Both the position numbers and the translations under genes were made by a program. The notes under the pieces were generated by a model. It was not told the DNA's origin, made no database searches, and saw only the letters and a list, made by a program, of their open reading frames with translations. A stretch of 64,000 nt of DNA from an uncultured Lachnospiraceae bacterium (GTDB lineage: Bacteria; Bacillota; Clostridia; Lachnospirales; Lachnospiraceae): contig CAJTVQ010000013.1 in the NCBI GenBank assembly GCA_910579935.1, positions 1 through 64,000 of the forward strand. The letters run 5' to 3'. Positions 43,341-52,781 of this stretch are shown here, in pieces (the first letter of the stretch is position 1; every line of letters starts with the position of its first letter).

Positions 43341-44750
43341 TCAGAACTGGAAATAATAAAATTCTGTCGATACTCCTTTCTCGGAAAATAAAAGTATTGC
43401 CAGAAGGAAAAGGACATAAACCGGATAGCGTATCCAAATCTTCCTGGAAGAAATATAAGCGATGACATCCGTTTTTAGCGAGGCATAGTCATAGGCGGCG
43501 AGAAGCAGCAAAGGAATGCTGATATAGACCATATGACCATAGGTCATGTCCAGACAGATAACGGCTGTTTTTAAATATTGTTCAGGGTCACCGATGCCGG
43601 AAAAACTGTTGGAAATGATCCGCCATGCATCCGCCGGATGATCCGCGCGGAAGAAGACCCATGCAAAGCATACGGCGAGGAACGTAAGCAGGCCTTTGAT
43701 CGTGCTGCCTGACTGCTTTTCTTTTTTGGCATCCTTTTTCCGCCGGCCGGAAAAAGTTTCGGGAATTTGATAAAGGCCGTGCAGCCCACCCCAGATCAGA
43801 TAGTTGATTCCTGCGCCGTGCCAAAGGCCGCTGATAAGGAAAGTCAGCATCAGGTTCAGGGCATGGCGGAACCGTCCTTTGCGGCTACCGCCGAGAGGGA
43901 TATAGATATAGTCCCTGAACCAGGCGGAGAGCGAGATATGCCACCGGCTCCAGAATTCTCTGATACTGCAGGAAAAATAAGGACTTTTGAAATTGTCCGT
44001 AAGTTTTATGCCAAAGAGCATGGCACAGCCGATGGCGATATCGGTATAGCCGGAAAAGTCACAATAAATCTGTACGGCGAACAGAAAGGTCGCGATGATG
44101 TAAATCAGTCCGATATAACTGTCCGGATTGTCGTAAACCGCATCGACGGTAGGAGTCAGAAGCGCCGCCACTACCAGTTTTTTATAGTAGCCGACCGCCA
44201 TAAGCTTCAGCCCGTAGGAGGCCTGTGAAGGGTCGAAAGGACGCGGCTTTTTTAATTGGGGCAGAAGGCTGCCGCCCCGTCCGATGGGGCCGGATAAAAG
44301 CTGCGGGAAAAAGGAAACAAACAGGCAGTAAAAACCGAAATGCCGTTCGGCCGGATACTTTTTCCGGTAAATATCGATCAGGTATCCCAATGTCTGGAAG
44401 GTATAGAATGAAATACCGACCGGAAGCATAAACTGTATGGTAACCGGAAGCATGGAAAACAGCATATGGGAATATTTAAAAAGGAGCAGGGGAGCAAGCA
44501 GCAGTACGATCCCTGTCCCGAAGAGAAAGTTCCGCAGCCGTGTGCAGCCGGAATGCTCCATGCCAAGGGCAAGACCGTAGGAGACAGCCGTCGTAAACAG
44601 GAGCAGTGCGGCGTATCTGATATCCATGCGCATGTAAAAGTAGTAACTGGCCCCGATCAGGAACAGATAACGGTATCTGACGGGACTGAGCCAGTATAAT
44701 ATAAAAACGATTGGTAAAAATATGGCAAAGGCCATAGAGTTAAAAAGCAT
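43341..44750 (-). CDS. MBOAT-family O-acyltransferase (DltB/AlgI-like)
   Basis: I chose the ATG at 44750 behind GAGG; the open frame two codons longer begins at a TTG. The protein (469 residues) has about ten helices and the MBOAT pattern PVGISFYTFQTLGYLIDIYR, FSGYTDIAIG, FWSRWHISLSAWFRDY and the catalytic histidine in SGLWHGAGINYLIWGG. AlgI- and PatA-like members pass acetyl groups across the membrane. Its SGNH partner follows. Two MBOAT genes of different descent lie within 4 kb here. Confidence 0.9.
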   Translation of the reverse strand: MLFNSMAFAIFLPIVFILYWLSPVRYRYLFLIGASYYFYMRMDIRYAALLLFTTAVSYGLALGMEHSGCTRLRNFLFGTGIVLLLAPLLLFKYSHMLFSMLPVTIQFMLPVGISFYTFQTLGYLIDIYRKKYPAERHFGFYCLFVSFFPQLLSGPIGRGGSLLPQLKKPRPFDPSQASYGLKLMAVGYYKKLVVAALLTPTVDAVYDNPDSYIGLIYIIATFLFAVQIYCDFSGYTDIAIGCAMLFGIKLTDNFKSPYFSCSIREFWSRWHISLSAWFRDYIYIPLGGSRKGRFRHALNLMLTFLISGLWHGAGINYLIWGGLHGLYQIPETFSGRRKKDAKKEKQSGSTIKGLLTFLAVCFAWVFFRADHPADAWRIISNSFSGIGDPEQYLKTAVICLDMTYGHMVYISIPLLLLAAYDYASLKTDVIAYISSRKIWIRYPVYVLFLLAILLFSEKGVSTEFYYFQF

Positions 44751-45002
44751 ATGCAACCTCTGAACTTTCTTGATACTTTGAAGGTATTATAATAACACTC
44801 CTGGCAAAATAAGGCAAATGCCGTTATGGAACATTAAAGCAAAAAATTATTAATTTTTCATTAAGGTGTGCGAAACTTTTCCTTAAACTAAAGATCAGGA
44901 AGCAGGGGCCGGAAAAGAAAAGTCCGCAGAAAGGCGGTCATAAAGAATATGAACAGGAAGAAAATAAAATATACACGGACTGTATTCATAGATGCAAAAC
45001 CG

Positions 45003-45087
45003 GTATGAAAACAGAACTTATATGAAAGCAGGGCCCATGTGAAAACAGAACCCATGTGAAAACAGAACCCGTGTGAAAAGGGAAAAG
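45003..45087. repeat. 17-base tandem repeat before the SGNH lipoprotein gene
   Basis: Two exact units of ATGTGAAAACAGAACCC at 45037-45053 and 45054-45070 are flanked by two diverged units (45003-45036) and a partial one (45071-45087). The repeat ends about 24 bases before the ATG at 45111. The rest of the 44751-45110 gap is AT-rich with no gene; no clear promoter could be assigned. Confidence 0.75.
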
Positions 45088-45110
45088 AGGAAAAGGAGGA
45101 AGAAGAAGGA

Positions 45111-46151
45111 ATGAGAAAGAAAATTTATTTGGGAATATGGCTCATACTGGCTGTCGGTCTGCTGGCAGGCTGCGGAAGCAGGGCGGAAGAAAATACGGCC
45201 GAGGGAGAGGATGCCGCAGGCGGACAGATTGTGCAGAATACACGTTCCACACCGGAAATGGACAAAGAGAATGAAGAGAACAGGAAGCCGGAAACGGAAG
45301 AAAACGAAAAAGCAGAAGCAGATATGTCGGAACAGGTCATCCTGAATCCGGAGGATCTGAACGAGCCGGAAATCGGCGGGCAGGAAGTGACGGATGCGAT
45401 ACCGGAAAGACATGCGGTGAATAAACTTCAGATCGTTTTTCTGGGCGACAGTATTCTGGACGGCTACCGGAATGAAACGGGAATCGCACATCTTACGGGC
45501 GAATACTGTGATGCGGACGTTTATAATCTGGCCATGGGAGGGACGACGGCAGCCCTGCCCACCAGTGAAAAGGCGGAATATGAAGAATGGACATCGAGAT
45601 CCCTGCAGGGTGTCGTACATGCCATCTGCGGGAATGTGGACCCGTCCATTATGGATGGACATATTGCGAGGGAAATATTTGATATCTGTGACTTTTCCGA
45701 GACCGATTATTTTGTGCTGGAATACGGGATGAACGATTTCCTGAGCAGTATGCCGCTGAACAATGAGGAATCGGTCTATGACCCTTATAGCTATGTGGGA
45801 GCGCTGCGTATCGCCGTTAAAAATCTCAGGGAATATTACCCGGATGCGCAGATCGTTCTCTGTTCGCCGAATTATGCGCATTTTTGGGCGAGCGACGGCA
45901 CTTATTTGGGAGACGGGAACATGTCGAGCAACGGGATCGCCAATCTGGTGGAATACCACCGGGTATGCGGGAATGTATCGGCGGACCTGAATACGCTGTT
46001 CTTAAATGCATATGACGGAATCGGCCTGGATGCCTATACGGCGGATGAGTATCTGGAAGACGGCGTGCATCTGTCCGCGAAGGGAAGGGAGGAGTATGCG
46101 AAGAAACTGTCACAGATCATTCTGGAATGTGAGGCGACCAGAAATAATTAA
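45111..46151 (+). CDS. SGNH/GDSL-family lipoprotein
   Basis: The 346-residue protein has a lipoprotein signal with the lipobox LLAGC near residue 20, followed by a charged linker rich in Glu and Asn (about 21-100). The catalytic domain shows the block I motif FLGDSILDGY, a GMND block III (YGMNDFL), and DGVHLSAKG for the last Asp-His pair. It would act outside the membrane as an esterase or acyltransferase. An acyl carrier protein gene and MBOAT gene follow. A ribosome site AAAAGGAGG is present. Confidence 0.87.
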   Translation: MRKKIYLGIWLILAVGLLAGCGSRAEENTAEGEDAAGGQIVQNTRSTPEMDKENEENRKPETEENEKAEADMSEQVILNPEDLNEPEIGGQEVTDAIPERHAVNKLQIVFLGDSILDGYRNETGIAHLTGEYCDADVYNLAMGGTTAALPTSEKAEYEEWTSRSLQGVVHAICGNVDPSIMDGHIAREIFDICDFSETDYFVLEYGMNDFLSSMPLNNEESVYDPYSYVGALRIAVKNLREYYPDAQIVLCSPNYAHFWASDGTYLGDGNMSSNGIANLVEYHRVCGNVSADLNTLFLNAYDGIGLDAYTADEYLEDGVHLSAKGREEYAKKLSQIILECEATRNN

Positions 46152-46257
46152 GTGGCAGTAATCCGTAAAGTATGGTAAAATATGTTACGGTTTCGTTGGA
46201 ACAAAACCGCGGCCGGACGTAAAAAACGGATAGCGGGAGATGAAAGGAAGGACTGAA

Positions 46258-46503
46258 ATGACAAGAGAAGAAGTATTTTCCACATTGAATGAGGTGTTTC
46301 GGGATGTCTTTGACGATGAGTCGATCACCGTAAATGATGCAACGACTTCAGCGGATATTGAGGAATGGGATTCCCTGGAACATATCAGCCTGATCGCGGC
46401 AGTAGAACAGGAATTCGGCATGAAGTTTTCCATGGGAGAGGTAGTCGCCATGAAGAACGTAGGGGAAATGGCGGATATTATAATAAGCCGGATATCGGAC
46501 TGA
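46258..46503 (+). CDS. Acyl carrier protein
   Basis: The ATG at 46258 is preceded by GAAAGGAAGG; an in-frame ATG at 46240 is less likely. The 81-residue acidic protein has the phosphopantetheine attachment serine S39 in EEWDSLEHISLI, followed by AVEQEFGMKFSMGEVVAMKNVGEM in pieces typical of carrier helices. It may carry an acyl group for the nearby MBOAT, as DltC does for DltB, although no DltA-like ligase is in the window. Distance from the previous gene is about 106 bases. Confidence 0.88.
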   Translation: MTREEVFSTLNEVFRDVFDDESITVNDATTSADIEEWDSLEHISLIAAVEQEFGMKFSMGEVVAMKNVGEMADIIISRISD

Positions 46504-46552
46504 CGGCAGCGGATATACGGCTGCCGGGTGCGGAAAAGGAAAAAGGAATCGG

Positions 46553-46972
46553 TCAGGCTTCCAGCAGTTCGATCATGCCGAGAAACGGATTCATCAGGAA
46601 TACCACACGCCGGCCCTCCAGCGCGGGAGCCGGTGCAGGGGCATCTATGGCGGTGTACCCTTCTGAGGTGAGTACGGCAAGCTCTTTGTCCAGATCCTGC
46701 GTTTCATAGCAGATGTGGTAAGGGCTGTTTTTGTATCTTTTCAGAAGCCCTGCCACGAGGGATTCGCTGCCGGCAGGGGAGACAAGCTCTATGACATAAC
46801 CGTCCTTTTCCATAAAGCAGATGTGGATGCCGCGGATGGCATCGTACACCGTGTCCCGGCGGACGGTGTAACCCAGACGCCGGAACGCACTTACGGCGGC
46901 GTCCATTTTTTTGACCAGATATCCGATATGGTGTATAGTGAATGAGTGGTTGGGATTCATAATTTGATTCAT
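46553..46972 (-). CDS. VOC-family (glyoxalase-like) metalloprotein
   Basis: The 140-residue protein has the vicinal-oxygen-chelate pattern HHIGYLVKKMDAAVSAFRRLGY, VIELVSP and a second half YHICYETQDLDKEL with the final GMIELLEA. Metal ligands are likely H15, E (in VIEL), H in YHICY and E near the end. Similar genes are called methylmalonyl-CoA epimerase-like or lactoylglutathione lyase. It lies on the opposite strand between the ACP and MBOAT genes, with only 18 bases between its start and that of the MBOAT gene. The ATG at 46972 follows AGGAG. Confidence 0.78.
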   Translation of the reverse strand: MNQIMNPNHSFTIHHIGYLVKKMDAAVSAFRRLGYTVRRDTVYDAIRGIHICFMEKDGYVIELVSPAGSESLVAGLLKRYKNSPYHICYETQDLDKELAVLTSEGYTAIDAPAPAPALEGRRVVFLMNPFLGMIELLEA

Positions 46973-46990
46973 GGAAAGGCTCCTGTTCTT

Positions 46991-48523
46991 ATGCAAGCTT
47001 CGTTTACATCGTTTTATTTTTTATGTTTTTATACTTGTATCTTAATACTATATTATCTGATTCCGAAAAAAACGCAATGGGTATTTTTGCTTTTTGTAAG
47101 TATTGCCTACTACCTGTTGACCGGAAACGGGGTACTGATCCTGTACCCGCTTGCAGCGTGCGCGGCGGCATATGCCGGAATCCGCGTGATGGCGGGGACG
47201 GAAGACCAAAAGAAAAGACGCATGGCGCTGTTCGGCGTGGCGGCGGTTCTGATCGGTATACTGGCGGTATTGAAATATGTAAATTTTGCAGTGTATACGG
47301 TGAACGGCATGGCCCGCCTGTTCGGGGGAGAAGGGGACGTGCTGGCCGGGCTGAACCTGATGGCGCCGCTTGGTGTGTCCTTTTACACCTTTTCCATTCT
47401 GGGGTATGTGATTGACGTTTATAATAAAATAGCGCAGCCGCAGAAGAATTTTTTCCGGCTGGCATTGTACGGTATGTATTTCCCGGCGGTACTGTCTGGG
47501 CCGATTCTGCGGTACAGGGAAGACGGGGAACAGTTTTTTGCTCCGCATGTACTGGATTACCGGCAGGTGACGTTCGGCCTGCAGCGGATGGTGTGGGGAT
47601 TTTTTAAGACACTGGTGATTTCGGAGCGGATGAATCTGGTGGTGAATGCCGTATATAATGATCATATGGCTTATGCAGGGATTTATGTGTGGATAGCTAC
47701 CGTATGCTTTGCGTTTCAGCTTTATACCAATTTTTCGGGAAGTATGGATATTGTGCTGGGGATGTCGCAGACATTCGGCCTGAAACTGCCGGAAAATTTC
47801 GAGACGCCGTTTTTGTCCAAAACCATTTCCGAATACTGGCGCAGGTGGCATATTTCGCTGGGTGTCTGGATGAAGGAATATGTATTTTATCCGATCCTGC
47901 GTACACAGACCTTTACGGAAACGGGAAAGCGGCTGAAGGAACGCTTCGGCAGGAAGCGGGGAAAACAGCTTACGAATTTTTTGGCCATGTTTCTGCTTTG
48001 GTTTACCGTGGGCGTCTGGCATGGCGGGGACTGGAAGTTTGTGATCGGTTCCGGCCTGCTGCACTGGGCCTATATCGTGTGCGGGGAACTGCTTGCGCCG
48101 TTTTACGGAAAAGTAATGGAAAAATGCCGTATCGATGCAAAGAGTAAATGGCTGGACGGCCTGCGTATCCTGCGGACCTTTTTCCTTGTGAATATCGGTT
48201 TCGTTTTCTTCCGGGCGGATTCCGTACCGGCTGCCATACATATGCTGAAAGCGGCGGTCTGCGGGAACATGAGGGGGACGGCGGAGGGCGCCCTGTTCAC
48301 GCCGGGACTGGATATCATCGAGGCGGTCATCGCCGTGGTGTCGCTTTTGATCCTGCTGGCGGTATCCCTGATGCAGCAGAAAGGCCCGGTGAGGGAACGG
48401 ATTGAGAAAAAAAAGCTGCCGGTGCGGTTTGTTTTGTGGTATGCGCTTTTGTTTTACACGATCCTGCTGGGATATTACGGTCCAGAATACAGCGCGGCGG
48501 AATTCATTTATCAGGGATTTTAA
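46991..48523 (+). CDS. Second MBOAT-family O-acyltransferase (DltB-like)
   Basis: The ATG at 46991 is the best start, behind GGAAAGG; the frame is open upstream to 46946. The 510-residue membrane protein has MBOAT motifs: APLGVSFYTFSILGYVIDVY, FSGSMDIVLG, EYWRRWHISLGVWMKEYVFYP and the catalytic histidine in VGVWHGGDWKFVIG. It lies in a set with an SGNH lipoprotein and an acyl carrier protein, a dlt-like layout without an adenylating enzyme. It likely exports an acyl or acetyl group to the envelope. The transferred group is not known. Confidence 0.88.
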   Translation: MQASFTSFYFLCFYTCILILYYLIPKKTQWVFLLFVSIAYYLLTGNGVLILYPLAACAAAYAGIRVMAGTEDQKKRRMALFGVAAVLIGILAVLKYVNFAVYTVNGMARLFGGEGDVLAGLNLMAPLGVSFYTFSILGYVIDVYNKIAQPQKNFFRLALYGMYFPAVLSGPILRYREDGEQFFAPHVLDYRQVTFGLQRMVWGFFKTLVISERMNLVVNAVYNDHMAYAGIYVWIATVCFAFQLYTNFSGSMDIVLGMSQTFGLKLPENFETPFLSKTISEYWRRWHISLGVWMKEYVFYPILRTQTFTETGKRLKERFGRKRGKQLTNFLAMFLLWFTVGVWHGGDWKFVIGSGLLHWAYIVCGELLAPFYGKVMEKCRIDAKSKWLDGLRILRTFFLVNIGFVFFRADSVPAAIHMLKAAVCGNMRGTAEGALFTPGLDIIEAVIAVVSLLILLAVSLMQQKGPVRERIEKKKLPVRFVLWYALLFYTILLGYYGPEYSAAEFIYQGF

Positions 48524-48590
48524 TGGACGATGCAGGGATATTCTGTTAGAATAAGGTAATGATAGACATTGGAAGAGGGAAGAAGGAAAG

Positions 48591-49523
48591 ATGGATAAAA
48601 TTGCAGTATTGGTACCATGCTATAATGAAGAGAAGACCATTGCAAAAGTAGTTGCGGACGCAAAGAAGGCGCTGCCAGAGGCGGTGGTGTATGTGTATGA
48701 TAATAATTCCAGGGACAGGACCGTGGAACTGGCTTCACAGGCCGGTGCGGTCATCCGTTATGAATATATGCAGGGGAAGGGCAATGTCATCCGGAGGATG
48801 TTCCGGGAAATCGATGCGGAATGTTACGTAATGGTGGACGGGGACGATACTTATCCGATGGAATATGCGCCTGAGATGGTGGACAAGGTATTGCACCACA
48901 ATGCGGACATGGTAGTCGGCGACAGGCTGTCTTCCACTTATTTTACGGAGAATAAACGTCCGTTCCACAATATGGGCAACAGTCTGGTACGGGGCAGCAT
49001 CAACCGGCTGTTCGGCTGTGACGTAAAAGATATCATGACGGGATACCGCGCTTTCAGTTACGGATTCGTAAAGACGTTTCCGGTGCTGTCCAAAGGATTT
49101 GAAATCGAAACGGAGATGACCATCCATGCGGTGTCCAACAATATGCAGATTGAAAATGTCATCGTAGAGTACCGGGACAGGCCGGAGGGAAGCGAATCGA
49201 AGCTGAATACTTATTCCGACGGACTGAAAGTGCTGGGAACCATCGGACGGCTGTATAAGGATTATAAGCCGCTGGGCTTCTTCACGATACTGGCGCTGCT
49301 GCTGGCGATAGTTTCCATTGCTTTTTTTGTACCGGTTCTGGTGGAATTTGTCCAGACCGGACTGGTGGCGAAGTTCCCTACACTGTTTGTATGCGGTTTT
49401 GTAATGCTGGCGGCGGTGCAGTCTTTTTTTGCAGGGCTGATCCTGTCCAATATGGCTATCAAAAACCGGCGGGATTTTGAAATTCAGCTGAATATGCTGA
49501 AAAGGGACGGATGGCAGGAATGA
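48591..49523 (+). CDS. GT2 glycosyltransferase with two C-terminal membrane helices
   Basis: The 310-residue protein starts IAVLVPCYNEEKTIAKVV and has YDNNSRDRT, the DxD-like MVDGDDTYP and DIMTGYRAF, marking it as a polyprenyl-phosphate sugar transferase (DPM/GtrB type). Two hydrophobic helices (about 235-255 and 270-290) anchor it. It would make a polyprenyl-phosphate sugar used as donor by the GT-C-like membrane proteins encoded next. Ribosome site GGAAGAAGGAAAG; it starts a four-gene operon. Confidence 0.88.
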   Translation: MDKIAVLVPCYNEEKTIAKVVADAKKALPEAVVYVYDNNSRDRTVELASQAGAVIRYEYMQGKGNVIRRMFREIDAECYVMVDGDDTYPMEYAPEMVDKVLHHNADMVVGDRLSSTYFTENKRPFHNMGNSLVRGSINRLFGCDVKDIMTGYRAFSYGFVKTFPVLSKGFEIETEMTIHAVSNNMQIENVIVEYRDRPEGSESKLNTYSDGLKVLGTIGRLYKDYKPLGFFTILALLLAIVSIAFFVPVLVEFVQTGLVAKFPTLFVCGFVMLAAVQSFFAGLILSNMAIKNRRDFEIQLNMLKRDGWQE

Positions 49524-49547
49524 CGGCAGTGGAGCAAAGTGGACGGG

Positions 49548-51002
49548 ATGAGTTGGATAAAAAGAGTCAGAGAGAATTTTCATAAAGAAAACGGAAAAAA
49601 AGAAAAAACGGAAAATGGAAGGACAGGAGACAGGGGAAAAGAAAAACAGTGGGAAATCGGACTGCTTATCGTCTGTCTGGGTTTTTATCTGTTTTTCCCG
49701 TTTTATGACGGTCCGGTCTGGTGCAGGGATTCCATGAGTTATGCATCCATGGACATCACGCGGGAGCCGCTGTATCCGACCCTGCTGTGGCTCTTCCGGA
49801 ACCTGTTCGGAGAAGAGCGTTATCTGATGCCGGTGGTTCTGCTGCAGAGTGTCCTGATGGCTTATGCGGCATGGAAGCTGGCGGTCACGGTAAAGAAATA
49901 CAAAGGGGACAGCCGCTTTCTGGCGGCGCTTGCAGCAGGGTTCCAGTTCTGCGTCGTGCTTTTGAACCGGCTGGCGGCAAGAAGAGGGTCTTCATATACG
50001 GTCAGCATCATGACGGAAGGACTGGGGTTTCCTCTGTATGTCCTGTTTGTCGTACAGCTTTACCGTTATATCATGGAAGGGAAGCGGCGGAATCTGGCGG
50101 GGACGGCATGTTTGGCCTTCCTGCTGGTCAACCTGCGCAAACAGATGCTGCTGACGCTTTGTATGATGGCTGCGGTTTTTATTTTGTATTTTCTGGTCAA
50201 AAAGAGGGAGCCGGGAAAGCTGGCATGTCTGCTTCTGCTGACGGCAGCCCTGCTGTTTGCGGGGAAACTGACGGACCGGCTGTATAACTATTGTGTGCGC
50301 GGCGAGTGGATGGAACATGCGGGGAATTCCACGGGGGTATTGTGCACGCTCATTTATACTGCGGAAGAAACGGATGCGGCTCTGTTTCAGGATGAGACAC
50401 TGAAGGCCTTTTATGAAGAAATTTATGCCCGTGCAGATGCGGAAGGCCTGAACATGGCGTATGCACCGGAAGGGTGGGTGGGGCTGACAACCCATTATGC
50501 GGACAGCTATGATGCGATTGGCTATGGTATCGTTCAGCCGGTGATACAGGAATATATCCGCGGGCATGGCGACGAAAATCCGGTGCAGGAGGCCCTCCGG
50601 CTCGATGCATACTGCCGTGATATGACGAGGACGCTGCTTGGGCAGAAAAAAGGAAAGATCATACGGGTGGTATCTGCGAATATATGGAAGGGATTTGTGA
50701 ATTCCGTTGCAAGGGTGAACCGCTTTCTCAATCTATATGCGCTGCTGGCCTATCTGCTTTATATCGGTCTGTATGTCGCCGGGGTGCGCAGGCGCAGGTG
50801 CTGGAACAGGCCGGATGAAACGGCGTCGTTTGCAGAACTTGTATTCATCGGGCTGGGTATCAACTGCGGTGTGGTGGGTGTTACGATTTTTACGCAGCCG
50901 CGTTACATGATATACAGTATGGGACTGTTTTACTGTGCGCTGGCAGTCCTGCTGTATGACGCCGCTGAGAATCTACGGGAGAAGAAACGAGGAAGAAGAT
51001 GA
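49548..51002 (+). CDS. Multi-pass membrane protein, GT-C-like
   Basis: The protein (about 484 residues) has a charged N-terminus and about ten helices. FYDGPVWCRDSMSYASMDITREP near residue 60 places an Asp-containing loop after the first helix, as in GT-C transferases. The rest shows no family I know. It lies between a polyprenyl-phosphate sugar synthase and two other large membrane proteins and overlaps the next start in ATGA. A GTG at 49539 and the ATG at 49548 are both possible starts. A transferase function is inferred. Confidence 0.65.
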   Translation: MSWIKRVRENFHKENGKKEKTENGRTGDRGKEKQWEIGLLIVCLGFYLFFPFYDGPVWCRDSMSYASMDITREPLYPTLLWLFRNLFGEERYLMPVVLLQSVLMAYAAWKLAVTVKKYKGDSRFLAALAAGFQFCVVLLNRLAARRGSSYTVSIMTEGLGFPLYVLFVVQLYRYIMEGKRRNLAGTACLAFLLVNLRKQMLLTLCMMAAVFILYFLVKKREPGKLACLLLLTAALLFAGKLTDRLYNYCVRGEWMEHAGNSTGVLCTLIYTAEETDAALFQDETLKAFYEEIYARADAEGLNMAYAPEGWVGLTTHYADSYDAIGYGIVQPVIQEYIRGHGDENPVQEALRLDAYCRDMTRTLLGQKKGKIIRVVSANIWKGFVNSVARVNRFLNLYALLAYLLYIGLYVAGVRRRRCWNRPDETASFAELVFIGLGINCGVVGVTIFTQPRYMIYSMGLFYCALAVLLYDAAENLREKKRGRR

Positions 51003-52765
51003 AGAAAAGAAAGCTGATCGCATATTGGTATGTGATCCTGATCGCATTGTTTTTTATCGGAACGGCCGGCGTATATATTGTGTGCGGGGAATCGAGTTAT
51101 ATTGCGGTTCATGATAATCTGGATCTGTTCATGGCGCAGTTTCGGATGCTGAAAAATACGGGCAGTTTTTTTGCCCATGGCGTGGAGGTGCCTTTTCTGG
51201 GCGGGGTGACAAGGGACAATCTGCCTTCGGAACTGTCGCTTTACACGGTTCTTTATATGCTCCTGCCTTCCTTCGCGGCTTATGTGACGGGGTATCTGCT
51301 GAAAGTAGCGGTTGCCATGGGAAGCGTCTGGCTGCTGGCGAAGGACTGGTACGGGGAAAGTTTTAAAGAATATAAGCCGCTTGCGGTATTGATGGGGTTT
51401 GCTTACGGTGTGCTGAATCTGTTTCCTGCTTTCGGTATTCCGTTTGCGTCCATCCCGCTGGCGGTATATCTGCTGCGGAAAATTTATAAAGAGCCCTCCG
51501 TGAAACTGTATCTTGCGTTGTTCTGCTATCCGTTCCTTTCCTATTTTTCCTATTTCGGTTTTTTTATACTGGCATATACGGCAGTGGCGGCAGTCTGGCT
51601 GGGACTGCGGGACAGGAAGCTGCCGAAGGCGCTGATCGGGGCGGTTTTTGTACTGGCCGCGGGATATATGGCGTTTGAATACCGGCTGTTCTGGGTCATG
51701 CTGTTCGACGGAACGGAAACGATACGCGCTACCATGGTGGAAGCGGATCTGACGGCAAAAGAGATACTGGCGCAAAGCCTGGATGTATGGCTGCATGGGA
51801 ATTTCCATGCGGAAAGCGTGCATGACCGGTTTATCTGGTGGATCTGCATGATTTATTTTCTCTACCGGAACGACCGGTATATTGCGAAGCAGGATTGGAA
51901 AGGAATGTTCCACGACGTATACAATCTGCTGATGCTGGTACTGGCGTTCAACAGTGTGGTATACGGTTTATACAACTGGGGGGCGTTCCGCGGACTGGTG
52001 GAAACACTGGTTCCGTTTTTAAAGGGATTTCAGTTCAACCGGACGGTCTTTTTCAGCCCGTTCTGCTGGTATGCGGCATTTTTCATCGTGCTTCAGCGGA
52101 TGTATGCGGCGGCGGGAGAAAAAGGACAGGGGATTTTAGGAATGGTGCATGGATGGCGCAGGCCGGCGGCAAACGGTATGGCCCTGATCGCGGTCGCGGT
52201 CATCCTGCTGGCACCTACCAGATACAATGACCTGCTTGCTACCTGCAAAAATAAGGCGCTGGAACTTTTAAAAGGGAAGAACATAGACGAGATGAATTAT
52301 GAGGAGTTCTATTCCGAGGAGCTGTTTCGGGAAATTAAGGAGGATATCGGCTACAGCGGGGAGTGGTCGGCGGCCTACGGCCTGCATCCCGCAGTGCTGG
52401 AATACAGCGGAATTGCCACGCTGGACGGATATCTTGGCTTTTATCCGCAGCAGTATAAGGAAGATTTCCGGCGTATCATTGCCCCGGCGCTGGAGCGGGT
52501 GGAGGCCAGCCGGATTTATTATGACGACTGGGGAGCCAGGGCATATCTGTATTCGGGTTCGGAGGCTTCCGTGGTGAGCAGCCTTAAGAGTTTTACGATT
52601 GCGGACAGGGAAATCTGCATGGATGTGCAGGCGTTTGAAGAGCTGGGCGGCCGGTATATTTTTTCCAGATTCGAACTGTCCAATGCGGAGGAAGCAGGAT
52701 TACGCTTCGTGAAGGCTTATGGAACGGAGAAATCTCCTTATATGGTTTATCTGTATATGAGGTGA
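50999..52765 (+). CDS. Multi-pass membrane protein, DUF6044/YkoS-like
   Basis: The 588-residue protein has about eleven helices in its first 420 residues and a soluble C-terminal part. The outer-loop motif YIAVHDNLDLFMAQFRML near residue 40 and GGVTRDNLPSE are similar to DUF6044 proteins such as B. subtilis YkoS (my identification is tentative). It is overlapped by the previous stop and closely followed by another membrane protein. It may transfer or modify sugars on the outer face of the membrane. Confidence 0.65.
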   Translation: MKKRKLIAYWYVILIALFFIGTAGVYIVCGESSYIAVHDNLDLFMAQFRMLKNTGSFFAHGVEVPFLGGVTRDNLPSELSLYTVLYMLLPSFAAYVTGYLLKVAVAMGSVWLLAKDWYGESFKEYKPLAVLMGFAYGVLNLFPAFGIPFASIPLAVYLLRKIYKEPSVKLYLALFCYPFLSYFSYFGFFILAYTAVAAVWLGLRDRKLPKALIGAVFVLAAGYMAFEYRLFWVMLFDGTETIRATMVEADLTAKEILAQSLDVWLHGNFHAESVHDRFIWWICMIYFLYRNDRYIAKQDWKGMFHDVYNLLMLVLAFNSVVYGLYNWGAFRGLVETLVPFLKGFQFNRTVFFSPFCWYAAFFIVLQRMYAAAGEKGQGILGMVHGWRRPAANGMALIAVAVILLAPTRYNDLLATCKNKALELLKGKNIDEMNYEEFYSEELFREIKEDIGYSGEWSAAYGLHPAVLEYSGIATLDGYLGFYPQQYKEDFRRIIAPALERVEASRIYYDDWGARAYLYSGSEASVVSSLKSFTIADREICMDVQAFEELGGRYIFSRFELSNAEEAGLRFVKAYGTEKSPYMVYLYMR

Positions 52766-52781
52766 CAGCAGAGGTAGAAGT

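Noticed and set aside
45003..45087. CRISPR-like array
   Set aside because: The units are 17 bases and head to tail without spacers; no cas gene is present. No other array was seen.
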